In this document: one piece after another, positions 26,652 through 34,502 of the stretch
How positions within the stretch are numbered: position 1 is the first letter of the stretch
Layout of the letters: every line of letters begins with the position of its first letter
NCBI GenBank assembly: GCA_016215025.1
Contig: JACRMI010000191.1
Coordinates: 62,001 to 126,000, forward strand
Source: Chloroflexota bacterium
GTDB lineage: Bacteria; Chloroflexota; Anaerolineae; UBA4142
DNA: 64,000 bases
Direction: 5' to 3'
Notes under the pieces: model-generated
Database searches by the model: none
Told to the model about the DNA's origin: nothing
The model's input: only the letters and a program-made list of their open reading frames with translations
Translations under genes and position numbers: made by a program

Positions 26652-26725
26652 GCTAACTTGAACATTCAAATTTACAGATTCCAGGTTATCGTTTGCACCT
26701 CATCCATCGCAACCACAAAAGGCAG

Positions 26726-29700
26726 ATGACAATGACGCCATCTCAGAACTCCAATCTGTTACACCGAAAGAAAACGCGCCACAGTATCCTCACGCAGTCA
26801 CTCTCGTCTGATTCACACATCGAGGCAAGCACTACGTTTCAAGATTTATTTTACGATCTGGTCAAACAGATTCCTGCGATCAGTTATGCCTGTTTGGCTG
26901 ACCGCGTCCGCACACCACTGTGGATTAGTCCGCAGATAGAGCCTTTGCTGGGATGCTCTTCTGCCGCATGGCTCGCCGATCCCGACCTATGGTCCAAGCA
27001 CATTCACGCGGATGATCGTGAGCGTGTCCTCGCCGAATATGCGCGCTGCCTCGACGCAAAAATTCCTTTCTCCGCCGAATACCGCCTCATCACAACCACG
27101 GGGGACATCAAATCCGTTCGCGACCAAGCGATAATCATAACCGATTCCTCCGGGCAGCCGTATCTTATTCAAGGCACTATCGTCCTAGTCAACGATGGCG
27201 CGTACGCCGACAAACCATCGCAATGGCAACGCTCCAGCACTGAGCCAACCGACCCCGACGTGTCCATTAACCTGTCTCAGCAGATGAAGCGTTCTCTGCA
27301 AAATTACGCCAAGCCCTTTATCAACAAGATTCCGGATGCTCGCCAAGCTCAGTGGTTCTTTCATGCCACCCTCGCCAAGCGCCGCCAAGTGGAAAAACGT
27401 TTGGAAAACGAGGTTCGTAAATTTCAAAGCGTGGTCGAACAATCGTCCGAAGGCATCGTTCTCATCGACGAGTCCGGCAGAATCATCGAGTGGAATCACG
27501 GCGCAGAACAGATCTTGGGGCTAACGCAAGACCAAACGCTGGGTCAGTATCTCTGGGACATTCAATTCCAACTTGCACCTCCAGAAAATAAAACTCCACT
27601 GCTGTACGGACAATTAAGAAAACGGATCATGCTCGCCCTGGAAACGCATCAAGCTCCGTGGTTCAACCAAGTCTCGGTGATGCTTCTCAAGCGTGGCGAC
27701 AGCGTGCGCAGCATCGAGTCATTGATTTATCCGATCCAAAACGAAAATGGATTCATGATCGGCAGCGTGATTCGAGACGTGACGGAACAACAGCGCGTCG
27801 CCAATGAGTTGCGGGTCAGCGAAGCCCGTTATCGCATGTTAGTCGAAACCTCGCCCGATCCGATTGCGCTCACCGATGGAAACTTTCGCATCACCATGGT
27901 CAATCGGCAAACGGCTGTGCTGTTCGGCTATGACCGCGCCGATGAATTGTTAGGCAAATCAGCTTTTGAATTCATTGCTCCGCATGACCGATTGCGCGCC
28001 CAGCATGACACGGTGCTGCTCAACGGTGAGACCTTTCAACACATCGAATATGAGCTAATCAAAAAAGACGGAACGATCTTTCCAAGCGAATGCAGTCTCT
28101 CGCAAATCTTGGATGCAGAAGGCAAAGCCAAGAGCTATATCATCATCGTGAGAGACGTCTCGGAACGCAAGCGGTTGAATGCGGAGTTGGAGCATTCCGT
28201 CGAAATGACGACCCGGCTCTATCAACTGAGTGGACAAATCCTGAGCGCCACCACGCTCAAAGAAACCGCCTCGCTGATTACGCACGCACTCCGCGAAGGC
28301 TTTGCGTCTGATTCGGCGTCGATTTTCTTGTTTGACTCACAAGGTAACGCCGAATTTGTGCATGACGATAGCGTGACCAAAAGGTCGCATCAGAACTTTA
28401 CGCCGACACCCAATGGATACACCATGCAAGCGATGCGCTCTGGCAAACCGATCGTCGTGAACGATTGGAAACAGGTATGTTTGCATGTCCGGGATGAAGG
28501 AATTCTAGCGACGGTAATCTTGCCATTGTTAGGCAAATCGCACAAGCTTGGGGTGGTCTTTTTGGATTACCGCTTGACACGCCAATTCACCCATCATCAG
28601 ATGGAACTGCTCTCCGTCTTTGCGAATCAAGCGGCACTCGCTTTGGAACGCGTCCGCTTGAACGAACAAACCCGGCAACATGTCCGGCGACTATCCGCTC
28701 TGCACAAAATCGATACCGCGATCACCGCCAGTCTCGATCTGAGCGTCGTGCTCAAGACACTGCTCACCCAAGTCACGACCCAATTGCACGTCGATGCCGC
28801 TTCAATTTTTCGACTCAATTCCAAGACGCAAATGCTTGAATATGCGACCGGGCGCGGCTTTAGAACCAAAGCGCTCGTCGGCGCATCGCTGCTATTGGGG
28901 GAAGGCATTGCCGGTCGCACCGCATTAGAACGACGCACGTTGAACCTTTCCAATTTCCCTGAATCGCAGAATATTCTCGCTTATTCTCCATTGCTCGCAG
29001 GCGAAGATTTTGTGGCATTTTTCTCGGTGCCTTTGATGGTCAAAAATCAGATCAAAGGCGTCTTGAATATTTTTCAACGCTCGCCCTTGGAACCTAACAC
29101 CCAGTGGGTGGATTTTCTGGAGACGCTCGCCGGTCAAGCGGCGATTGCAATAGATAACGCCGCCTTGTTCAGCGGTCTGCAACACTCGAATGCCGAGCTT
29201 GAGTTGGCGTACGACACCACGATTGAAGGATGGTCACACGCGCTTGATCTGCGCGACCGAGAAACCGAAGGACACACGCAACGCGTCACAGAAATGGCGA
29301 TGCGTTTGGCGCGCAGGATTGGCTTTTCGGATGCCGAACTCGTTCATCTGCGCCGCGGAGCGCTGTTACACGACATTGGCAAGATGGGCATTCCCGATGA
29401 CATCTTGTTCAAGCCCAGTTCGTTGACGGAGGATGAATGGACGATCATGCGCAAGCATCCGATCTATGCTTATGAACTCTTGATGCCGATTGCCTATCTG
29501 CGTCCCGCACTCGACATTCCGTACTGTCATCACGAAAAGTGGGATGGAACGGGCTATCCACGCGGACTAAAAGAAGATCAAATCCCACTTGCGGCACGCA
29601 TCTTTGCCGTAGCAGACATTTGGGATGCGCTAAGTTCTGATCGTCCCTATCGGCATGGTTGGAAAAAAGACAAAGTGCGACAACATATTTTGTCGCTGGC

Positions 29701-29761
29701 GGGTAGTTACCTAGACCCGCAAATCGTAAGAGTATTTCTAAAAGAGATCGAGAGACGATAA
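26726..29761 (+). CDS. PAS-PAS-PAS-GAF-GAF-HD-GYP signalling protein
   Basis: About 1011 residues, no clear membrane helix. Approximate order: PAS 40-150, a helical stretch, PAS 220-350, PAS 365-490, GAF 500-650, GAF 655-825, HD-GYP 835-1005. The HD pair is in LLHDIGKMGIPDDIL and the GYP-type motif is HHEKWDGTGYP. Both look intact, so the protein probably hydrolyses c-di-GMP (or a related dinucleotide) under control of small ligands or redox sensed by PAS/GAF. The ATG at 26726 has AAGG upstream; TTG 26693 is an alternative. It is separated from its upstream promoter by the structured RNA and terminator. Confidence 0.9.
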   Translation: MTMTPSQNSNLLHRKKTRHSILTQSLSSDSHIEASTTFQDLFYDLVKQIPAISYACLADRVRTPLWISPQIEPLLGCSSAAWLADPDLWSKHIHADDRERVLAEYARCLDAKIPFSAEYRLITTTGDIKSVRDQAIIITDSSGQPYLIQGTIVLVNDGAYADKPSQWQRSSTEPTDPDVSINLSQQMKRSLQNYAKPFINKIPDARQAQWFFHATLAKRRQVEKRLENEVRKFQSVVEQSSEGIVLIDESGRIIEWNHGAEQILGLTQDQTLGQYLWDIQFQLAPPENKTPLLYGQLRKRIMLALETHQAPWFNQVSVMLLKRGDSVRSIESLIYPIQNENGFMIGSVIRDVTEQQRVANELRVSEARYRMLVETSPDPIALTDGNFRITMVNRQTAVLFGYDRADELLGKSAFEFIAPHDRLRAQHDTVLLNGETFQHIEYELIKKDGTIFPSECSLSQILDAEGKAKSYIIIVRDVSERKRLNAELEHSVEMTTRLYQLSGQILSATTLKETASLITHALREGFASDSASIFLFDSQGNAEFVHDDSVTKRSHQNFTPTPNGYTMQAMRSGKPIVVNDWKQVCLHVRDEGILATVILPLLGKSHKLGVVFLDYRLTRQFTHHQMELLSVFANQAALALERVRLNEQTRQHVRRLSALHKIDTAITASLDLSVVLKTLLTQVTTQLHVDAASIFRLNSKTQMLEYATGRGFRTKALVGASLLLGEGIAGRTALERRTLNLSNFPESQNILAYSPLLAGEDFVAFFSVPLMVKNQIKGVLNIFQRSPLEPNTQWVDFLETLAGQAAIAIDNAALFSGLQHSNAELELAYDTTIEGWSHALDLRDRETEGHTQRVTEMAMRLARRIGFSDAELVHLRRGALLHDIGKMGIPDDILFKPSSLTEDEWTIMRKHPIYAYELLMPIAYLRPALDIPYCHHEKWDGTGYPRGLKEDQIPLAARIFAVADIWDALSSDRPYRHGWKKDKVRQHILSLAGSYLDPQIVRVFLKEIERR

Positions 29762-29801
29762 GCGCCATCATCGCCCGCTCGAAAAAAAGATTTCATTTCG
29801 C

Positions 29802-29840
29802 AAGACCAATCACTCAAGCGATCGATTGATTGGTCTTTTG
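29802..29840 (+). terminator. Intrinsic terminator of the PAS/HD-GYP gene
   Basis: A perfect 11-base stem (29802-29812 with 29827-29837, AAGACCAATCA / TGATTGGTCTT) with TTTT at its end. Confidence 0.88.
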
Positions 29841-29914
29841 TTTGACCAACACCAGAATCGAGCGCGAGAAATACTTGAAAGAACCAGAGAAAAATCGCGC
29901 CAATCATACTTTGT

Positions 29915-29943
29915 TTGCCAATCAACGCAGATGATGTTAAAAT
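29915..29943 (+). promoter_or_regulatory. Sigma-70-type promoter for the flippase-like gene
   Basis: TTGCCA (29915-29920), a 17-base spacer, TAAAAT (29938-29943). Confidence 0.65.
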
Positions 29944-29958
29944 GCGAACGTTGTCAAA

Positions 29959-30022
29959 CACAAGATTGGAGACTAGAGATTGGAGATTGAAGCTAATCTC
30001 TACTCTCCAATCTCTAATCTCT
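29959..30022. repeat. Short-word quasi-palindrome in leader
   Basis: GATTGGAGACTAGAGATTGGAG is followed by words CTCTACTCTCCAATCTCTAATCTC, which are its approximate complement. It would form a long imperfect hairpin in the leader of the flippase-like gene. Confidence 0.7.
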
Positions 30023-30036
30023 GACGTAGGATTTTG

Positions 30037-31059
30037 ATGCTCAAATCACCCCGATTTTGGATTGGACTCGTCATCAGTGCCGCCTGCCTTTTCTTTGCAT
30101 TTCAAGGCATTCAGTTTGACAAGCTCTTTGAAGCGCTGGCACATATGGATTACACGTTGCTTGGGCTGGCCGCCATCATGTGGTGCATAAGTTACGTTGG
30201 ACGTGTTTACCGATGGCAATTATTGTTTTCGCCGCAGCCGATGCGAATTTCCAAGGTATTTTACGCACTCAACATCGGCTACTTTTTGAGCAACCTTTTG
30301 CCCGCGCGCTTGGGCGACATTGTGCGCGCGTACCTCATCGGCGAATTCGAAAACGTCAGCAAAGCTCGCGGACTGTCCACCGTCGTCGTGGAGCGATTGA
30401 CAGATGGCTTGACCGTCGTGCTGTTGCTTTCCATCACCGCGATTTTCGTGCCATCGATTCCTGACGCCGCGCGGCAAGGCGCAATCGGCGTTGCGGTAAC
30501 CGGCATTATCGGCGTCATCGTTTTGCTCGCACTGTCGTTCAACAAAGAACGCGGCATGGCGATTCTACACCGGCTCGCCGCACCGTTTCCATTTTTGCAG
30601 CGTCCTAGTTTGTGGAAGGCGCTCGAATCGTTGATCGACGGCTTTGCGATATTGCGTTCGCCGCGCCCGATCATCGGCGTGGTGTTGTGGGCGATTTACA
30701 CGTGGGTCACGGGTGCGGTCCCATTCTGGCTCGTCATGCAAGCGGTTGGTCTGCGCGATGGCACGGGAAATCCTTTACCCTTCGCGGCGGCAGTGTTAGT
30801 GATGACGGTGACCTCACTCGGCGTGGTGGTTCCATCATCGCCCGGTTACATCGGCGTATTTCACGCTGTCGCCGTTCTCGTCCTCACGACGATTTACAAT
30901 GCAGACAAATCAACCTCGCTTAGCTATGCGATTGTTGTTCACGCACTCAGTTACTTGATGCTGACGGTACTGGGTATCTTTTCGATTTGGAAAGAGGGAC
31001 TAACCTATCAACGTCTGCAAATGATCCAAACGGACGAGCCGAGAGTACCCGCAGCCTAG
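30037..31059 (+). CDS. Flippase-like (UPF0104/AglD, LPG-synthase TM domain) membrane protein
   Basis: The 340-residue protein has about eight helices of the lysylphosphatidylglycerol-synthase transmembrane type. NIGYFLSNLLPARLGDIVRAYLIGE (about 80-105) and VVPSSPGYIGVFHAVAVL (about 265-282) are diagnostic segments. In archaea AglD-type relatives act in protein N-glycosylation, and bacterial ones are proposed lipid or polyprenol-sugar flippases. A paralogue lies at 54107. The ATG at 30037 follows an AGGA site. The C-terminal residues DEPRVPAA and the stop codon fall in a tandemly repeated 39-base unit. Confidence 0.85.
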   Translation: MLKSPRFWIGLVISAACLFFAFQGIQFDKLFEALAHMDYTLLGLAAIMWCISYVGRVYRWQLLFSPQPMRISKVFYALNIGYFLSNLLPARLGDIVRAYLIGEFENVSKARGLSTVVVERLTDGLTVVLLLSITAIFVPSIPDAARQGAIGVAVTGIIGVIVLLALSFNKERGMAILHRLAAPFPFLQRPSLWKALESLIDGFAILRSPRPIIGVVLWAIYTWVTGAVPFWLVMQAVGLRDGTGNPLPFAAAVLVMTVTSLGVVVPSSPGYIGVFHAVAVLVLTTIYNADKSTSLSYAIVVHALSYLMLTVLGIFSIWKEGLTYQRLQMIQTDEPRVPAA

Positions 31060-31186
31060 TTCTGTCATTTCGACGAGCGGAGAGTACCCACAGCCCAGTC
31101 CTGTCATTTCGACGACCGGAGCGAGGAGAAATCTCTCCATGCAAGTCAAGATTTCTCGTCGCAGGAGCAGTTCCTCGAAATGACAT
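31033..31186. repeat. 39-base tandem duplication joined to a TGTCATTTCGA palindromic repeat
   Basis: A unit beginning GACGAGC at 31033 recurs at 31072 with a few differences, and TGTCATTTCGACGACCGGAG continues to a complementary end at 31166-31186 (CTCGAAATGACA). The first unit encodes the end of the flippase-like protein. Confidence 0.75.
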
Positions 31187-31215
31187 ATCGAGTAGAACCT
31201 TCTTCGAGGATTTCA

Positions 31216-33231
31216 ATGAACAAGATTTTGGTAACGGGTGGATGTGGATTTATCGGCAGCAATTGGGTAGACCGATTATTGGCGCGTGGCGAAAACGTCG
31301 TCGCGTTTGATAACATGTCGCGGCGCGGCTCGGAGAAGAATGCGGCTTGGTTGCGCGGCAAGTACGGCGCAAAATTTCAACTGGTCCAAGGCGACATTCG
31401 CGACGCGCAAGCGATTACGGACGCCGCGCGGGATGCCGATGCGATTTATCATCTCGCCGCACAAGTCACCGTCACAACGTCGGTCACCGATCCGCGCAAT
31501 GATTTCGAAATCAACGCCCTCGGTACATTCAATGTGCTGGAAGCCGCCCGCGCTTCGGGACGCAATCCCATTTTTGTTTTCGCATCGACCAACAAAGTGT
31601 ATGGTGGCATGGAAGATGTCGTCGTCGTCGAAAAAGCTACGCGCTACGAGTACGGCGATTTGCCGAACGGTGTCTCCGAAGCACAGCCACTTGACTTCCA
31701 TAGCCCCTACGGCTGTTGTTACTCGGAAGAGACAGACATCTTAACGCGAACAGGGTGGAAGAAATTCTATGATCTTGTTCCTGAAGACACAGTGTTGACT
31801 TTTAATATCAAACGAAGAATCGCAGAATTCCAAAAGCCCACTGCGCATTTTGCCTATCCCTATAAGGGCAAAATGTATGTTCAATCCAATCGACGCCTAA
31901 AAACTTGTGTAACGCCAAATCACAAGATGCTTGTGTCGTGGGACTGCAATCATAATGATCTCGAAAACCCACACCTGATCGAGGCGCAACAGATAAAAGG
32001 CAAACCGATGGCGTATTTGCTCGCCGCAGACTTTTCACAAGGGGAGGACTGCAACCAATTTGTTCTACCAGAGATCATACCGAGCAAGCACAAACACAAG
32101 TTTCCTAGTAAGTCCATACCGATGTTTGATTGGCTCAGATTTCTCGGTTGGTATATATCAGAAGGACATTGTTACGAGAGCAAAAAGACCGGAAATTGTA
32201 TAGTAAGTTTGACAACATTCTATCGCACTGCTGAAGCTGTTGCTGTCATGAAAGCAATTGGACTGTCCCCAGTTGTAGATCATCATCACATCATCGCAAC
32301 TTCGAAACAGTTGTACACTTATCTTCGCTCATTAGGAAAAAGCCACGCCAAGTATATACCGCAGAATATCAAACAACTCAAACCCAAATATCTTGAGGTG
32401 TTACTTGAATCACTGCTTGCGGGTGATGGAAATAAACAGGGCAAGAATGGCTGGCGATACACAACCGTCTCAAAGCAATTAGCAGATGATGTTCAGGAAA
32501 TTGCCATAAAATGTGGGATGGCAGCAAACCTTCGTTTCGACAAAGAAGGTTTCTATCGAGTATATATTTGCACGACTCGAACTACCCAATGCAATTTGGA
32601 CCAAGACCGCAGTAAATGGGTAGATTACAACGGAATGATTTACTGCCTTGAGGTACCCAATTCTGTTGTGATGGTTCGTCAGAATGGTTATGCTTATTTC
32701 TCTGGAAATTCCAAAGGATCCGCCGATCAATACGTTCGCGATTATTATCGTATCTATGGCTTGCGCAGCGTCGTATTTCGCCAATCGGCAATTTACGGCT
32801 ATCGCCAGTTCGGCGTCGAAGACCAAGGTTGGCTCGCGTGGTTCATGATCGCCGCGGTGCTCGGACGCCCGATCAACATTTACGGCGACGGCAAGCAAGT
32901 CCGCGACATGCTCTTTATCGACGACTTGCTGGACGCGTACGACGCCGCGCTGACCCACATCGATAAAATTGCAGGGCAAGTTTACAACATTGGCGGCGGT
33001 CCGCGCAACACAATTTCCGTGTGGACCGAATTTGGTCCGATGCTGGAAAAATTACACGGGCAAAAAATTCCTATCGGACGCGGCGACTGGCGACCCGGCG
33101 ATCAAAAAGTTTGCGTATATGATACGTCGAAAGCAAAGCGCGACTTGGGCTGGGAACCAAAAGTGAATGTGCAAGACGGCGTCGTGAAATTGTACAATTG
33201 GGTCAAAGAAAATAAGGGATTGTTTGAATAG
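31216..33231 (+). CDS. CDP-paratose-2-epimerase-like sugar-nucleotide epimerase with an in-frame intein
   Basis: The precursor has 671 residues. Splicing out 31717-32709 leaves a 340-residue short-chain dehydrogenase of normal length. The Rossmann motif is VTGGCGFIGSN (about 5-15). ASTNKVYGG, DFEIN, PLDFHSPYGC-SKGSADQY and GDGKQVRDMLFIDDL closely resemble RfbE/tyvelose-type epimerases, which interconvert CDP-sugars using bound NAD. The intein stands between Cys167 and the following Ser, so Tyr165 and Lys169 of YxxxK are joined only after splicing. The ATG at 31216 has an AGGA site and begins the conserved N-terminus; a start 36 bases upstream lies in a repeat. Glycosyltransferase genes follow. 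Confidence 0.9.
   Translation: MNKILVTGGCGFIGSNWVDRLLARGENVVAFDNMSRRGSEKNAAWLRGKYGAKFQLVQGDIRDAQAITDAARDADAIYHLAAQVTVTTSVTDPRNDFEINALGTFNVLEAARASGRNPIFVFASTNKVYGGMEDVVVVEKATRYEYGDLPNGVSEAQPLDFHSPYGCCYSEETDILTRTGWKKFYDLVPEDTVLTFNIKRRIAEFQKPTAHFAYPYKGKMYVQSNRRLKTCVTPNHKMLVSWDCNHNDLENPHLIEAQQIKGKPMAYLLAADFSQGEDCNQFVLPEIIPSKHKHKFPSKSIPMFDWLRFLGWYISEGHCYESKKTGNCIVSLTTFYRTAEAVAVMKAIGLSPVVDHHHIIATSKQLYTYLRSLGKSHAKYIPQNIKQLKPKYLEVLLESLLAGDGNKQGKNGWRYTTVSKQLADDVQEIAIKCGMAANLRFDKEGFYRVYICTTRTTQCNLDQDRSKWVDYNGMIYCLEVPNSVVMVRQNGYAYFSGNSKGSADQYVRDYYRIYGLRSVVFRQSAIYGYRQFGVEDQGWLAWFMIAAVLGRPINIYGDGKQVRDMLFIDDLLDAYDAALTHIDKIAGQVYNIGGGPRNTISVWTEFGPMLEKLHGQKIPIGRGDWRPGDQKVCVYDTSKAKRDLGWEPKVNVQDGVVKLYNWVKENKGLFE
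31717..32709 (+). other. Intein with LAGLIDADG homing-endonuclease domain
   Basis: 331 residues. N-terminal Cys1 opens CYSEETDILT (block A). TPNH at 66-69 is block B. Two LAGLIDADG-type helices are FLGWYISEG (142-150, Glu149) and ESLLAGDGN (231-239, Asp237). Block F is IYCLEVPN (308-315). Block G is NGYAYFSGN, with Asn331 and a +1 Ser. The usual penultimate His is replaced by Gly330, a known variation in some active inteins. The DNA is visibly richer in A/T than the flanking exteins, which suggests recent transfer. Splicing and endonuclease activity both look plausible. Confidence 0.93.
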
Positions 33232-33254
33232 TTTGATAGTTGGTTGGATTGGCG

Positions 33255-33316
33255 GAGTTGAGGCTTTAGCCGGTCCACTTGAGAAATGCGAGAAACCGGC
33301 TAAAGCCTCGACTCCA
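33255..33316. repeat. Inverted repeat after the epimerase gene
   Basis: 21-base arms (33255-33275 and 33296-33316) pair throughout with one G-T wobble; the core is GAGGCTTTAGCCGGT / ACCGGCTAAAGCCTC. There is no T-run, so it is more likely a dispersed repeat than a terminator. Confidence 0.75.
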
Positions 33317-33341
33317 TATCGATTGATTGTTGAAATCCTAA

Positions 33342-34502
33342 ATGAAAGTCTTGATTGTTCTAACCTATTATCGTCCGCACATCAGCGGCTTGTCCATCTA
33401 CGTCGAGCGCCTCGCGCGGACGCTCGCCGAGCGCGGACACCAGGTGACCGTGCTTACTTCACATTACCAAAAAGATTTGCCCTATCGTGAAATGATCGAC
33501 GGCGTCACGGTCATTCGCCATCCTGTCCTGTTTCGATTTAGCAAGGGCAGCATCATGCCCGGCTTTCTCTCGAATGCGTGGCGACTGATGATGCAGCACA
33601 ATGTTGTCAGCGTGCATCTGCCGCAAGCGGAAGGCGGTCCACTCGCGCTGATCGGCCGCTGGCTGGCGCGCAAACCGGTTGTGCTGACGTATCATTGCGA
33701 CTTGCAACTGCCGACAGGCATCTTGAATCGAATCATCGACCGCGCGGTATTTGCATCGAACTATACTGCCGGCACATTGGCCAATCGAATTGTCGCCTAT
33801 ACGGATGATTATGCGCGCAATTCGCCGCTCTTGTCCAAGTTCCGAAAAAAGATCGTCGTTATTCCGCCGCCGGTGATTATGCCCGCGCCCAATAATCAAG
33901 CCGTTGCCGAGCTGAAACAAAAGTATCACACGAACGGTCATGCTGTCATTGGTTTTGCCTCGCGCTTTGCCGAAGAAAAAGGGATCAGTTATCTCATTAA
34001 CTCAATTCCGTTTGTGCGTGAGAAAATCCCAAATGTCAAGTATTTGCTCGCGGGCGAAAATCAGAACGTGATCGGCGAACGCGTTTGGCAGGATTTGCAG
34101 CCGCTGGTCCAACAGTATCGCAAATACCTGGAAATTCTTGGACCTGTCCCCGTGGAAAAGATGGGCAACTTTTTCGGCACATGCGATGTGTTGACCGTAC
34201 CGAGCATCAACTCGACGGAATCGTTTGGCTTGGTGCAAGTTGAGGCGATGTTGAGCGGCTGTCCCGTCGTCGCATCGAATTTGCCGGGCGTGCGCGAACC
34301 CATTCGCATGACGGGCATGGGCGAGATCGTACCAATCAAAGACGCACGTGCGCTTGCCGACGCCATCGTGCGCGTGCTGCAAAACCGCGCCAACTATATT
34401 CGACCGCGCAATGAAATTGAAAACATGTTTGCTATCGATAACACTGTGACCGCATACGAAAAACTATTCGCCGAATTGCAGGCGCACTCGACGAACAAGT
34501 GA
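33342..34502 (+). CDS. GT4-family glycosyltransferase
   Basis: The 386-residue protein has the GT-B fold with N-terminal VLIVLTYYRPHISGLSIYVERLARTLAERGHQV and the C-terminal donor site STESFGLVQVEAMLSGCPVVAS, which holds the E-x7-E motif (about 286-294). It probably transfers a sugar from a nucleotide donor onto a lipid-linked glycan on the cytoplasmic side. Its stop overlaps the start of the next gene (GTGA), so the two are co-translated. Confidence 0.88.
   Translation: MKVLIVLTYYRPHISGLSIYVERLARTLAERGHQVTVLTSHYQKDLPYREMIDGVTVIRHPVLFRFSKGSIMPGFLSNAWRLMMQHNVVSVHLPQAEGGPLALIGRWLARKPVVLTYHCDLQLPTGILNRIIDRAVFASNYTAGTLANRIVAYTDDYARNSPLLSKFRKKIVVIPPPVIMPAPNNQAVAELKQKYHTNGHAVIGFASRFAEEKGISYLINSIPFVREKIPNVKYLLAGENQNVIGERVWQDLQPLVQQYRKYLEILGPVPVEKMGNFFGTCDVLTVPSINSTESFGLVQVEAMLSGCPVVASNLPGVREPIRMTGMGEIVPIKDARALADAIVRVLQNRANYIRPRNEIENMFAIDNTVTAYEKLFAELQAHSTNK

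Noticed and set aside
31714-31716. First of two adjacent Cys codons as the intein start
   Set aside because: Splicing there would leave YGSK with two residues between Tyr and Lys instead of the YxxxK spacing. The second Cys (31717) restores YGCSK and a 340-residue enzyme.
33255-33316. Intrinsic terminator of the epimerase gene
   Set aside because: The stem is strong but no T-run follows on either strand, so it is called a repeat.
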